64,000 nucleotides of DNA, from the NCBI RefSeq assembly GCF_900188105.1, contig NZ_FZNP01000015.1, positions 124,001-188,000 of the forward strand. The letters are read 5' to 3'. Shown here piece after piece: positions 41,805-50,727 of the stretch. The stretch is from Actinomadura mexicana. GTDB lineage: Bacteria > Actinomycetota > Actinomycetes > Streptosporangiales > Streptosporangiaceae. The notes below the pieces were generated by a model, which made no database searches, was not told the origin of the DNA, and worked only from the letters and a program-made list of their open reading frames with translations. Every line of letters begins with the position of its first letter. Position 1 is the stretch's first letter. The translations under genes and the position numbers were made by a program.

Positions 41805-42992
41805 TCACCAGGTCAGGGGCAGTGTGTCCAGTCCCAGAACGAGGCTCGCGTGCTCCAGGGGCGCGGTGCCGGGGGCGATGCGGTAGTCCGGTATGCGGGC
41901 GTGCCATTCGCGCAGCGCGATCTGGAGTTCGAGCCGGGCCAGGTGCGCGCCGAGGCAGCGGTGCGGTCCCGCGCCGAAGGCCAGGTGGCGGGCCGGCGGG
42001 CGGTCGATGTCGACGGTGGAGGCGGCGGGCACGGCCCGGGGGTCGCGGGTCGCCATGGCGGTCGGGAGCATGACCATCTCCCCCGCCTTCATCGGGCAGC
42101 CGCGCAGCTCGACGTCGCGGGTGAGCCGGCGCGCGGGCAGGACGGGCGCGTAGACGCGGAGGAACTCCTCGATCGCGTCCGGGACGGCGTCGGGGTCGCG
42201 GACGAGGCGGGCGCGGTCGGCGCCCTCCCTCGCCAGGTGCCAGAACGTGTAGGACAGCTGGGCGGCGACGGTGTCGAGGCCGGCGAGGAAGAGCAGGATG
42301 CACAGCTGGAGCAGTTCGTCGTCGGTGACGGGCCGCCCGTCGACGGCGAACCTGGTCGCGGCGCTGACCAGGTCTTCGCGCGGGCGTGCGCGGCGGTCCC
42401 GGATGAGCTCGGTGAGGCAGGCCGTCAGCGCCGCCATGGCCTCGGCCCGTCCGCCGGTGGAGGGCCGCGAGTGCAGGATGGCGCGCTCCCACCCCAGGAA
42501 CTCCTCCAGCCTCCCGGTGGGCAGGCCGACCAGTTCCAGGAAGATGGCGGTGGGGTAGAGGCGGGCGAAGTCGGCGACGAAGTCGCACGAGCCGCGGGAC
42601 GCGAGACCGTCGATCAGGGCGGCGCAGTGCCGGGTGATCCGGTCCCGGAGCACGGCGGCGGCCACGGGGGTGAAGAACGGCCGGAGTAACCGCCGCCACG
42701 TGGTGTGCAGCGGCGGGTCCAGCATGACCGGGATCCACTGGTGCGCCGGGTCGGGGTCGATGACGGCGATCGCGCGGCTGGAGAACGTCCCCGGGTCCTG
42801 GAAGGCGGCGAGGATGTCGTCGTACCGCGTCAGCACCCAGAAACCGGGCCCCGCGGTACTGCGGAAAGCCGGATGCGCCTCGCGCAGCTCGTCCATCCGC
42901 GCATGGGCCGTCCCGGCGGGCCGCGGTCCGGCGAACGGATCGAAGCCCACCTGCGGGCCGGCTGACTCGCTGCGTTCCGTCCCGTCCTGCAC
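41805..42992 (-). CDS. Cytochrome P450
   Basis: About 395 aa. I-helix oxygen-binding motif FLAGLDT (235-241), ExxR in EEFLR (275-279) and haem-thiolate loop FGAGPHRCLG with C346. Substrate unknown. I use the GTG at 42992 because GGGGAGG sits 6 bases upstream; a GTG at 43037 would add 15 residues without a ribosome-binding site. It lies 72 bp upstream of the DrrA-like gene and is probably transcribed with it. Confidence 0.92.
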   Translation of the reverse strand: MQDGTERSESAGPQVGFDPFAGPRPAGTAHARMDELREAHPAFRSTAGPGFWVLTRYDDILAAFQDPGTFSSRAIAVIDPDPAHQWIPVMLDPPLHTTWRRLLRPFFTPVAAAVLRDRITRHCAALIDGLASRGSCDFVADFARLYPTAIFLELVGLPTGRLEEFLGWERAILHSRPSTGGRAEAMAALTACLTELIRDRRARPREDLVSAATRFAVDGRPVTDDELLQLCILLFLAGLDTVAAQLSYTFWHLAREGADRARLVRDPDAVPDAIEEFLRVYAPVLPARRLTRDVELRGCPMKAGEMVMLPTAMATRDPRAVPAASTVDIDRPPARHLAFGAGPHRCLGAHLARLELQIALREWHARIPDYRIAPGTAPLEHASLVLGLDTLPLTW

Positions 42993-43060
42993 CGCGGCCT
43001 CCCCGCAGAGGGTGTGTTCCGTTGGCCAGGATGACACGAGTCGGCCGGAACGGCCCGCCC

Positions 43061-43201
43061 TCAGGCGGGGGGCAGTTCGGAGGCGAGGAGGGCGCGGACG
43101 CGGGACCAGGAGTCTTCCGCGGCCGACTTGTCGTAGGGCCCGCGGTCGGGGAGGAAGAACGCGTGCTCGGCCCCCGGGTAGTAGCTCAACTCGATGATCT
43201 C
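43061..43201 (-). pseudogene. C-terminal remnant of a dienelactone hydrolase
   Basis: The 46 codons before the TGA at 43061 read EIIELSYYPGAEHAFF...DKSAAEDSWSRVRALL, the end of a dienelactone-hydrolase-family protein including the active-site His in AEHAF. No nucleophile domain precedes it; instead the frame enters the ltrA gene. It has no start codon or ribosome-binding site, so it is a leftover of a deletion. Confidence 0.6.
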
Positions 43202-44379
43202 ATGTCGGCGGTCCGGTCCCGCGGCGCCGGACGGATGAGGGTGGTGGCGAGGAAGAGGGCCAGGAGCGCGGCTATCAGGAGGAGGGTTCCCGGGATGCCG
43301 ATCGCGGGGGCGGCCAAGGTCGCGAGGAGGACCAGGACGGCCGTGGCGAACAGGACCCCCGGATGCGCGTTCATGCGCCGCATCGGGGCGTGCAGCACCC
43401 ACAGCATGACCAGGACGACGGCGACGGGCACGGTGACGGAGGCGGCCACCAGCCGCGCGTCCGCCTCGATGTGATGGCCCGAGGAGGCCACCGCCGTCTC
43501 CAGTCCGGCGCCGATGGCGGCGAGCGCGGCGAAGACGAAGTAGTGGCCGTACCCCCACAGGAAGGACCGGTCGCGGCGCCGTTCCAGGCCCTCGCCCGCG
43601 GGCTCGGAGAAGTAGGTCCACCAGAGCGCGAACAGGATGGCGAGCCCGGCGAGGGCGATCGTGACCAGCGCGCCGCCGCCCCCGTGCTCCACGGCGTCCT
43701 GCGCCGCGTTCGTGGAGGCGAGCACGCTCTCCCCCAGCAGGATGATCGTGAACAGCCCGTACCGTTCGGCGATGTGGTGCGGGTGCCAGGTCGTCATGCG
43801 GGGCCGCTCGGCGATCGGCGGCACGGACAGGTCGAGCGCCGCGCAGACGAAGAACACCCACATCGGGCCCTGGTCCGGCAGGGCGAGCCGCGCCAGCCAG
43901 AACACCTGGACGACCGACAGGCCGATCGCGTACCGCAGGGCCGTGGCGCGGCCCTCGGGATGCGCGGCGGCCGCGCGCAGCCAGAGGGCGACCAGGCCGG
44001 CGCGCATGACGAGGTAGCCGATCGTCACGGTGGTGAAGTCGCCGTCGAACGCGTCGGGCACCCCGGCCGCGAGGACGAGGACGCCCGCCATCTGCACGAA
44101 CGTCATGAGCCGGTACGGGACGTCGTCGGTGTCGTAGGCGGAGGCGAACCACGTGAAGTTCATCCACGCCCACCAGATCGCGAAGAACGTCATGAGGAAC
44201 GGCGCGAGCGAGTCCCCCACGTGGCCGCTCTCGGTGGCGTGGGCGAGCCGCCCGGCGACCTGGGACACCGCGGCGACGAACGTCAGGTCGAACAGCAGCT
44301 CCAGGGGGCTGGAGACGCGGTGGGGTTCGCCCAGGTCGCGAGCGACCATGCGGCTTCGCAGCGGCGGCATGGCGCTCAC
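43186..44379 (-). CDS. Low temperature requirement protein A (LtrA) family membrane protein
   Basis: 397 aa with about ten helices and the LtrA signatures SPLELLFDLTFVAAVSQVA, WWAWMNFTWFASAYDTDD and AERYGLFTIILLGESVLAS. Function poorly known. GTG at 44379. Its last codons (DRTADMRSSS) run into the sequence of the hydrolase remnant, so the native C-terminus may have been altered by the same deletion. Confidence 0.85.
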   Translation of the reverse strand: MSAMPPLRSRMVARDLGEPHRVSSPLELLFDLTFVAAVSQVAGRLAHATESGHVGDSLAPFLMTFFAIWWAWMNFTWFASAYDTDDVPYRLMTFVQMAGVLVLAAGVPDAFDGDFTTVTIGYLVMRAGLVALWLRAAAAHPEGRATALRYAIGLSVVQVFWLARLALPDQGPMWVFFVCAALDLSVPPIAERPRMTTWHPHHIAERYGLFTIILLGESVLASTNAAQDAVEHGGGGALVTIALAGLAILFALWWTYFSEPAGEGLERRRDRSFLWGYGHYFVFAALAAIGAGLETAVASSGHHIEADARLVAASVTVPVAVVLVMLWVLHAPMRRMNAHPGVLFATAVLVLLATLAAPAIGIPGTLLLIAALLALFLATTLIRPAPRDRTADMRSSS

Positions 44380-44400
44380 TCTAGGGCCGCGCGCGGGCGG

Positions 44401-45348
44401 TCAGAGAAAGGCGGGACCCCGGCGCAGCAGCGTCTCGTAGAGCATGTGCTGGACGTTCTCGCGCACGTGGTCGGTGATCTCGAAGACCGTCATGGGGTCG
44501 TCGGCGGCGTCCGCGTCGTAGCCGTCCAGCGTCATCGGCTCGCCGAACCGGATCACCCACTTGGACGGGAGCGGGACGAGCCCGGCGGGGCCGAGCAGCG
44601 GGAAGGTCGGCGTGACCGGGAAGTAGGGGAGGCCGAGGAGGCGGGCCAGCGGGCGCAGCTCGGCGATCTTGGGGTAGATCTCCTCGGCGCCGACGATGGC
44701 GCACGGCACGATCGGGACGCCGGCGCGCAGCGCGGTGCCGACGAAGCCGCCGCGGCCGAACCGCTGGAGCTTGTAGCGCTCGGAGAAGGGCTTGCCGACG
44801 CCCTTGAAGCCCTCGGGGAAGACGCCGACCAGCTCGCCCTTGCCGAGCAGGCGGGCGGCGTCGGCCTGGCAGGCGAGCGTGTGGCCGGCCTTGCGGGACA
44901 GGTGCCCGAGCAGGGGGATCTGGTAGACGAGGTCGGCGCCGAGCAGGCGGACCTGCCGGTCGGCGTGGTCGTGCAGGGCGACCGACAGCATGAGCGCGTC
45001 GAGGGGGACGGTGCCGGAGTGGTTGGCGACGAGGAGGGCACCGCCCTCGGGGATGTTGTCCAGGCCGTCGATCTCGACGCGGAACCAGTGCTCGTAGAGG
45101 GCGCGGGCCAGCGGCAGCAGGACGGTGGAGTTGAACTCGGGGTCGAAGCCGAACTCGTCGACCTCGTACTCGCCCGTCAGCCGTCGCCGCAGGAACGCCA
45201 GGCCGGACGCCAGCGACCGTTCGAACCGGCCTCGCTCGGGCGGCCGGTCGTCGCCGGGCGGATCCCCGCCCGGGGCGTCCTCGCGGACCGCGGCGAGCCG
45301 GATGACCTGAGCGCCCTCGTCGTCACCGGGGGGCGCGTCGTTCATCAT
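44401..45348 (-). CDS. Lysophospholipid acyltransferase (PlsC family)
   Basis: 315 aa. The acyltransferase motifs are NHSGTVPLD (H-x4-D) and FPEGFKGVGKP, with a downstream GVPIVPCAIVG. Likely makes phosphatidic acid or a related lipid at the membrane. ATG at 45348 (an MM start) with AGGAG 8 bases upstream. Follows the epimerase gene by 32 bp on the same strand; the pair is commonly linked in actinobacteria. Confidence 0.88.
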   Translation of the reverse strand: MMNDAPPGDDEGAQVIRLAAVREDAPGGDPPGDDRPPERGRFERSLASGLAFLRRRLTGEYEVDEFGFDPEFNSTVLLPLARALYEHWFRVEIDGLDNIPEGGALLVANHSGTVPLDALMLSVALHDHADRQVRLLGADLVYQIPLLGHLSRKAGHTLACQADAARLLGKGELVGVFPEGFKGVGKPFSERYKLQRFGRGGFVGTALRAGVPIVPCAIVGAEEIYPKIAELRPLARLLGLPYFPVTPTFPLLGPAGLVPLPSKWVIRFGEPMTLDGYDADAADDPMTVFEITDHVRENVQHMLYETLLRRGPAFL

Positions 45349-45380
45349 CTCGGCTCTCCTCTCAGGCGGGTCCAAGCGGC

Positions 45381-46385
45381 TCAGGCCCGTCCCAGCAGGG
45401 CCGTCAGGCCGCTGCGGACGAAGCCCCGGGCGGCGGCGAAGTCGCTGAAGGCGGCCTCGGAGCTGTACTTCGGGTGCCACGCCAGCTCGCGTTGCAGCGC
45501 GCTGGTGTCGAGGACCCGGCCGTAGGTCAGCCAGCGCAGCAGTTCCGGCGAGAACCCCGACAGCCCCGCGAAGCGGCGCCCCATGTCGCCGAGGACCGAG
45601 ATGGACGGCGACGGGACGGGCAGGTAGGGCCGCCCGGCGCGGCGCAGGGCCTGCGACAGCAGGAGGACGCCGTCCCCGGCGACGTTGTAGCAGCCGGGGT
45701 GGTCCTCGACCGTCATGCGGCGCAGCACCTCGACGCCGTCGTCCTCGTGGACGAACTGCAGCCGCGGGTCGAACCCGAGCACGGTCGGGACGACCGGCAG
45801 GCGCAGGTACCGGGTGAGAGGCGAGTCGACGCCCGGGCCGAGGAAGTTCGCGAACCGCAGCACCGACACCGCCAGGTCGGAGCGGCGCCGCATCAGCCCG
45901 CGGACGTAGCCCTCCACCTCGACGGCGTCCTTGGCGTAGCCGGACCTGGGCGCCTCGACGGGCTCGTCGCGCTCGGTGAACACGGCCGGGTCCATCGGGG
46001 AGGAGCCGTACACGGCGGCCGACGACCGGACGACCAGCTTGCGCATGTCGGGCGAGCGCTGGCAGGCCGCGAGCAGCTGCATCGTCCCGATGACGTTCAG
46101 CTCCTTGACCTTCGCCCGCGGAACCGACGAGGACGTCACCAGGTTCAGGTGCACCACCGTGTCCACCGACGCCGACGCGATGATCTTCGCGATGCCGGGC
46201 GTACGGATGTCGACCCGGACGAACTCGGTGCGGCCGAGCGACTCGGCCGGCGGCACCGTGTCCACCCCGATGACACGCTCGATGCCCGGGTCGGCTTGCA
46301 GGGTGTTCGCGACCCGCGCCCCCAGGAAACGGGAGACGCCCGTGACGAGGACGACACGGGCCGCGGCGGCGGGCATGGACGACAC
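45381..46385 (-). CDS. NAD-dependent epimerase/dehydratase (extended SDR)
   Basis: 334 aa. Rossmann motif VTGVSRFLGARVA (the first glycines of GxxGxxG diverge), VDTVVHL, the Ser of VVRSSAAVYG and YxxxK in SGYAKDAVE. Substrate unknown, probably a sugar nucleotide or lipid-linked compound given the acyltransferase beside it. GTG at 46385; an ATG three codons later is equally possible. Confidence 0.87.
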   Translation of the reverse strand: MSSMPAAAARVVLVTGVSRFLGARVANTLQADPGIERVIGVDTVPPAESLGRTEFVRVDIRTPGIAKIIASASVDTVVHLNLVTSSSVPRAKVKELNVIGTMQLLAACQRSPDMRKLVVRSSAAVYGSSPMDPAVFTERDEPVEAPRSGYAKDAVEVEGYVRGLMRRRSDLAVSVLRFANFLGPGVDSPLTRYLRLPVVPTVLGFDPRLQFVHEDDGVEVLRRMTVEDHPGCYNVAGDGVLLLSQALRRAGRPYLPVPSPSISVLGDMGRRFAGLSGFSPELLRWLTYGRVLDTSALQRELAWHPKYSSEAAFSDFAAARGFVRSGLTALLGRA

Positions 46386-46425
46386 TGGGCCCTACCCCTT
46401 CACGGCTGGACGGCCGGTGTGGTCG

Positions 46426-46524
46426 CTACTTCTTGTTGCGGCGCTGGATGCGCGTCTTCTTCAGAAGCTTGCGGTGCTTCTTCTTGGCCATCCTCTTGCG
46501 GCGCTTCTTGATGACAGAGCCCAC
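46426..46524 (-). CDS. 30S ribosomal protein bS22 / AURKAIP1-COX24-domain peptide (32 aa)
   Basis: Very short, highly basic peptide: MGSVIKKRRKRMAKKKHR continuing KLLKKTRIQRRNKK, the actinobacterial bS22-type ribosomal peptide that sits in the small subunit. GTG at 46524 with GAGG about 6 bases upstream; TAG stop. It lies 40 bp upstream of the epimerase gene on the same strand, as in other actinomycetes. Confidence 0.93.
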   Translation of the reverse strand: MGSVIKKRRKRMAKKKHRKLLKKTRIQRRNKK

Positions 46525-46895
46525 GGAACCTCGCTCGGAGTCTCGGGTGATGTGCAGGAGACGGGCGTGCCGCTGGAGAGCGGGTCTCGGTAAGCGCGCA
46601 CGGTCCGAGGCCCCAGGGTACCGCTGCGCGGGTGGAGATCACGCCGCGGCCTGCCCCGCGGCCCCGGGACGACCGGCACGGACGGCGGCCGGCACCGCGC
46701 GTCGCACGGCGCCGGGCACCGTCCTTCCCGGGCGGGCGTGGCCGCCGGCCATCGCCCGTCCGTTCGGTGTCCGGACCGTTCTGCCGGTCCTCGTCCTGCT
46801 TCCCCAGCTTCGGGACGGTCCCTCGGGACCCTCCCGACGCCCCCTGCACGGCCGGGTACTGAGTTCGCGGCGAGGTCATGCCCCGCCCCTACCCG
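46525..46895. other. 371-bp intergenic region without a recognised gene
   Basis: Very GC-rich. Minus-strand reading frames here are low-complexity Arg/Gly/Pro and cross the bS22 gene in another frame, so I do not accept them. The promoter of the 32-aa gene must lie in its left part; no clear -35/-10 pair was found. Confidence 0.5.
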
Positions 46896-47099
46896 TTATC
46901 CGGCTTCGATGTACGCGTCGCGCAGGTAATCGTGGACGGCCTGCTCGGGAACCCGGAACGAGCGGCCCACGCGGATCGCGGGCAGCTCGCCCGAGTGGAC
47001 GAGGCGGTAGACGGTCATCTTGGACACCCGCATCACCGCCGCCACTTCGGCGACGGTCAGGAACCTGACCTCGCTCAGAGGTCGCTCGCCTGAGGTCAT
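46896..47099 (-). CDS. Excisionase/BldC-like small HTH DNA-binding protein
   Basis: 67 aa: FLTVAEVAAVMRVSKMTVYRLVHSGELPAIRVGRSFRVPEQAVHDYL is a MerR/excisionase-type winged helix. Similar conserved proteins accompany the bS22 gene in actinomycetes and are not linked to phage. I use the ATG at 47099; GTG/ATG further upstream lacks support. Target genes unknown. Confidence 0.85.
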   Translation of the reverse strand: MTSGERPLSEVRFLTVAEVAAVMRVSKMTVYRLVHSGELPAIRVGRSFRVPEQAVHDYLRDAYIEAG

Positions 47100-47460
47100 C
47101 GGACGCCCTCTTCCACACGTGCCGCGCACCGGCCCTTCGGGTGACTTTGATCACGCACGTGTACTTCCTCCAGCGTAAATCGCGTACCGGCAGTCGCAAG
47201 AGGGGAGTTCCGCACATTTCCGTATCCGACCTGACCGCAGGGATACAGTGCTGATGCCCTACCGAAAGTAGACACGGCGGTACCGCACGTGGCGTGACGA
47301 ACACTTGTTAACCGAAACCACGAAATGACCTGCGGTTCCGCAGCGTCAGACGCCTCTCGGCACGCTCATGCGCCTCGTTACGGCAGCCCTGTCACAGGGC
47401 GTGACAGGCGGGAAGCCGCCACCCAGGCGTCCCCCCGGAGCAGTCCTCCGGATCGGCGCC
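47100..47460. other. 361-bp regulatory region upstream of the excisionase-like gene
   Basis: No gene seen. It is less GC-rich than its surroundings and holds three CACGTG cores: within ACACGTGC (47115-47122), GCACGTGT (47155-47162, the inverted copy) and GCACGTGG (47285-47292). A hairpin at 47388-47408 lies at the right end. Confidence 0.5.
47388..47408 (-). terminator. Hairpin downstream of the phosphatase-like gene
   Basis: CCTGTCAC-AGGGC-GTGACAGG is a perfect 8-bp stem with a 5-nt loop, 53 bp beyond the stop at 47461. Probable terminator; no U tract. Confidence 0.5.
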
Positions 47461-48330
47461 TCAGCCGGACGGCCGCAACCCCGCGTGATCGAGGATGTAG
47501 GCGGTCAGCGGCTCGTAGTGGTACGCGGGGACGCCGTCGTCGAGCGGGACGACCACATCGATCTTGCCTTCGGCGGCCCCGGCGAACAGCGCCGGGTCGT
47601 TACAGTCCGCGAACCCCACGGTGTCGATGCCCGCCTGTCCGGCCGCTCCGGCCCAGCCGTGGTCGCCTATGGCCAGATCCGGCCAGATATCTGGTTTAGC
47701 TTCCGCATCTTCCTCGGACCCGCTAACGGCCAGCTCCCTGAGCATGGCCTCCATCGGGCGCGAGTCATGCGTGTGGTGCGTGCGGAGGTCCTCGCCCTCC
47801 AGCATCGCGACGCCGGGGGCGGCGTAGACGATGCGGCGCAGCTCCGAGCCGCCGTACCCGGCGTCGATCTCGTAGGTCCAGCCGGCCGCGGGCGTCAGCA
47901 CCCGGCAGCCCGCCTCCTCCAGCGCCAGCGCGACCGCCTGGTACAGCGGCGTCAGCGTGGACGGATGCCCGGTCGCGAGGACCACGCACTCCTTGCGCCG
48001 GGCCGCGAGGCCGATGCGCTCCCCCATCGCCTCCAGCGTGTCGAGCGTGATCTCGGGATCGATGGTGTCGTCCCCGTACAGATGCATCGGATCGGGATGG
48101 ACGCCGCACCGCTCGACCATCATCTCCAGCACCGACCGCTCCGACCACGACGGCTTCAGCTCCAGGCCGAACTGGTAGTGCGGATCGCCGTTGGCCATCC
48201 GCCGGTAGTGCAGCAGGTTGTTCTGGCGGGGCGTGGCCACGTCGCCGGCGATCATCGTCCGGACGAGGTGGGCACGCAGATCGTTCCTGGTGGGCACGGG
48301 GCCTCCGGACGCGGGGGTCGTCTGGTTCAT
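47461..48330 (-). CDS. Conserved actinobacterial protein, often labelled phosphatase
   Basis: 289 aa, no signal or membrane segment. Recognisable stretches: HYQFGLELKPSWSERSVLEMMVERC, VVLATGHPSTLTPLYQAVA, DLAIGDHGWAGAAGQAG and VVVPLDDGVPAYHYEPL. I recall homologues annotated as phosphatase, but I see no classical phosphatase motif, so function is open. ATG at 48330, 22 bp after the acuC-like stop, hence co-transcribed. Confidence 0.7.
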   Translation of the reverse strand: MNQTTPASGGPVPTRNDLRAHLVRTMIAGDVATPRQNNLLHYRRMANGDPHYQFGLELKPSWSERSVLEMMVERCGVHPDPMHLYGDDTIDPEITLDTLEAMGERIGLAARRKECVVLATGHPSTLTPLYQAVALALEEAGCRVLTPAAGWTYEIDAGYGGSELRRIVYAAPGVAMLEGEDLRTHHTHDSRPMEAMLRELAVSGSEEDAEAKPDIWPDLAIGDHGWAGAAGQAGIDTVGFADCNDPALFAGAAEGKIDVVVPLDDGVPAYHYEPLTAYILDHAGLRPSG

Positions 48331-48352
48331 GGGCGAAGGCCCCCTGAGGGCT

Positions 48353-49561
48353 TCACTCGTCGGTCATCGGGTCGAGGCCGTGCTCGGGGAAGACCGCGCG
48401 GCGCGTCGCCAGCACCGCCTGGTCGACGGGGCTGCCCGGGTCGTAGCCGTCCCCCCACCTGCTGATCTCCACCGTCTCCGTCCCGTCCGTCATGCGGCGC
48501 GGGGCGATCTCCTCGGTCCGCCGCCGGACGAACTCGCGCCAGTCGTCCGGGGTCGCGGTGCCCGGCGGGACGGGGCCGCCCGCCGCCTCGGCGAGCAGGT
48601 GCGTCCACGCCCGCGGGACGACCTGGACCAGCTCGTAACCGCCGCCGCCGGTGAGCACCCACCGGCCGCCGGCCGTCTCGTGCGCCAGCCGGTGCAGCAT
48701 CGAGTACGCCGTCCGCTGCCCGTCCACGCTGAGGATCAGGTGGGCGAGCGGGTCGAGCGCGTGGCCGTCGGCGCCCTGCTGGGTGACGAGGACGTCCGGG
48801 CGGAACCGGCGCAGCAGCGGCGGGACGACCGCGTCGAACGCGCGCAGCCACGGCCGGTCGCCGGTGCCGGGCGGCAGCGAGATGTTGACCGAGGTGCCGT
48901 CCGCACCGGTCTCGTCGGGGAACCCGGTGCCGGGGAACAGCGTCCGCGGCGACTCGTGCAGGCTGATCGTCAGCACGCGCGGGTCGTCGTAGAAGGCGGC
49001 CTGGACGCCGTCGCCGTGGTGGACGTCGATGTCGACGTAGGCGACGCGCTCGGCGCCGTTCTCCAGCAGCCACGCGATCGCGACGGCCGGGTCGTTGTAG
49101 ACGCAGAACCCGCTGGCGGCGTCGCTCAGCGCGTGGTGCAGGCCTCCGGCGATGTTCGCGGCGTGCTCGGCGCGGCCCGTCCACACCGCCTCGGCGGCGG
49201 CCACCGACGCACCCGTGACCAGGGCGGACGCCTCGTGCATGCCGAGGAACACCGGGTTGTCGGGGGTGCCGAGGCCGTGCCCGGGCTCCGGCAGTCCGGT
49301 GGCGCCGGAGTGCTTGACCGCCGCGATGTAGGACTCCTCGTGGACGAGCCGGAGCAGCTTGTCGTCCGCGGCCTCGAACGCCGAGACCCGCACGTTCGGG
49401 CGGTCCAGGACGCCGAGCCCGCGGGCGAGCGCCATCGTCAGCTCGACCCGCACGGGGTTCAGGGGGTGGCCGGGACCGAAGTCGTAGGAGATGAGCCGCT
49501 CGTCCCAGAAGATCTCCAACCCGCAGTTCTCGGGACCGGCGGACGAATCGGGACTGCTCAT
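48353..49561 (-). CDS. acuC: AcuC-like histone deacetylase superfamily protein
   Basis: 402 aa zinc-dependent deacetylase fold. Metal and catalytic residues lie in YVDIDVHHGDGVQ (Asp/His), SGFCVYNDPAVAI, and TGGGGYELV near the end. In bacteria AcuC removes acetyl groups from acetyl-CoA synthetase. ATG at 49561 with GAGG just upstream (TACCGT -10-like 6 bases before); a longer frame to 49657 lacks a start signal. Confidence 0.9.
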   Translation of the reverse strand: MSSPDSSAGPENCGLEIFWDERLISYDFGPGHPLNPVRVELTMALARGLGVLDRPNVRVSAFEAADDKLLRLVHEESYIAAVKHSGATGLPEPGHGLGTPDNPVFLGMHEASALVTGASVAAAEAVWTGRAEHAANIAGGLHHALSDAASGFCVYNDPAVAIAWLLENGAERVAYVDIDVHHGDGVQAAFYDDPRVLTISLHESPRTLFPGTGFPDETGADGTSVNISLPPGTGDRPWLRAFDAVVPPLLRRFRPDVLVTQQGADGHALDPLAHLILSVDGQRTAYSMLHRLAHETAGGRWVLTGGGGYELVQVVPRAWTHLLAEAAGGPVPPGTATPDDWREFVRRRTEEIAPRRMTDGTETVEISRWGDGYDPGSPVDQAVLATRRAVFPEHGLDPMTDE

Positions 49562-49728
49562 GACCTCACGGTATCGCGCGGGACATGTGACCTGGCCCAC
49601 AGCCGCCGCCCCCTGGACGGGGCGCGGGACCCGGCCGGAGACCGCCGTCCGCAACACACCTGTGACGTGAGTTACATGCCGGAAACGGGCATACCCACAT
49701 CAGGCAGATATCTCCTACGGGAGGGTCA

Positions 49729-50727
49729 ATGGACGAAGGCCCCAGCGTTCGCAGCCGCGCGATCAGCAGCGCGCTCCGTCTGGGCGTCCGTCCGTTCCTG
49801 CACTACCTCCCCGGCCACGCGACCAGCATCCGCACCGCGCGCTCGACGGTGGACGCCGCGTCCCTGCTGCTGCGGCACAGCCCCCACGTGCGGGTCGAGT
49901 CGCTGAACGACCCGGCGCCCGGGGCGGACGGCGGCCTCCCGGTCAGGGGCGAGTGGATCGTTCCGCGCGACGCCGCGCAGGAGAACCCGCCCGGCGCCGT
50001 CCTCTACCTGCACGGCGGCGGCTACGTCGTCTGCTCGCCGCGCACCCACCGCCCCATCACCTCGCGGCTCGCGCTCGACACGGGGCTGCCCATCCTCGCC
50101 CCGCGGTACCGGCTCGCGCCCGAGCACCCGTTCCCGGCGCCGCTGGAGGACGCCGTCGCCGCCTACCGCTGGCTGCTCGCGCGGGGCGTGCCGGCGTCCG
50201 GCATCGTCCTCGCGGGCGACTCGGCGGGCGGGCACCTGTCCGCCGCGCTGACCGGCGAACTGTGCCGCCAGGGCCTGCCGGGCCCCGCCGGGCTCATGCT
50301 GTTCTCCCCGTGGGTCGACCTGACCTGCGAGCTGTCCATGGGGGCGCAGAGCCGCGCCCGCGACCCCTACATCAGCGCGTCGTCGGCGCGCCGGGTCGCC
50401 CGCCTCGTCGTGGGGCCGACCGGGTTCGAGGACCCGCGGCTGGCCCTGCTCACGTGCGCCTGGAACGACATGCCGCCCGTCCTCATCCAGGTGGGCGGCG
50501 CCGAGGTGCTGCGCACCGAGGCCGAGGCCTTCGCCGACGCCCTGCGCCGGGCCGGGGCCCACTGCGACCTGCAGATCTGGAAGGGGCAGATGCACGTCTT
50601 CCAGATCCTGAACCGCGTCCTCCCGGAGGCGAGCGCCGCCATGCGCGACGCCGCCCACTTCGTGCGGACCGTCACGAGCGGCACGGGCAAGCACCCGAGG
50701 GCGAGGAGGCGCTCCAAGGCCGCCTAG
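49729..50727 (+). CDS. Alpha/beta hydrolase, hormone-sensitive-lipase-type esterase
   Basis: 332 aa. Oxyanion motif HGGGY, nucleophile GDSAGG, an acid in the C-terminal half and the catalytic His in GQMHVF make a complete HSL-family esterase. ATG at 49729 with GGGAGGG upstream. No signal peptide. Substrate unknown. Its TAG stop is shared as CTAG with a small convergent ORF. Confidence 0.9.
   Translation: MDEGPSVRSRAISSALRLGVRPFLHYLPGHATSIRTARSTVDAASLLLRHSPHVRVESLNDPAPGADGGLPVRGEWIVPRDAAQENPPGAVLYLHGGGYVVCSPRTHRPITSRLALDTGLPILAPRYRLAPEHPFPAPLEDAVAAYRWLLARGVPASGIVLAGDSAGGHLSAALTGELCRQGLPGPAGLMLFSPWVDLTCELSMGAQSRARDPYISASSARRVARLVVGPTGFEDPRLALLTCAWNDMPPVLIQVGGAEVLRTEAEAFADALRRAGAHCDLQIWKGQMHVFQILNRVLPEASAAMRDAAHFVRTVTSGTGKHPRARRRSKAA

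Noticed and set aside
46400..46879. Minus-strand 159-codon frame across the bS22 gene and the adjacent spacer
   Set aside because: Low-complexity Arg/Gly/Pro, and it overlaps a recognised ribosomal peptide in another frame.
26896..47099. Excisionase-like gene and Prim-Pol gene as signs of an integrated element
   Set aside because: No integrase, attachment-site repeats, phage structural genes or tRNA target between them; both neighbours are conserved core genes.
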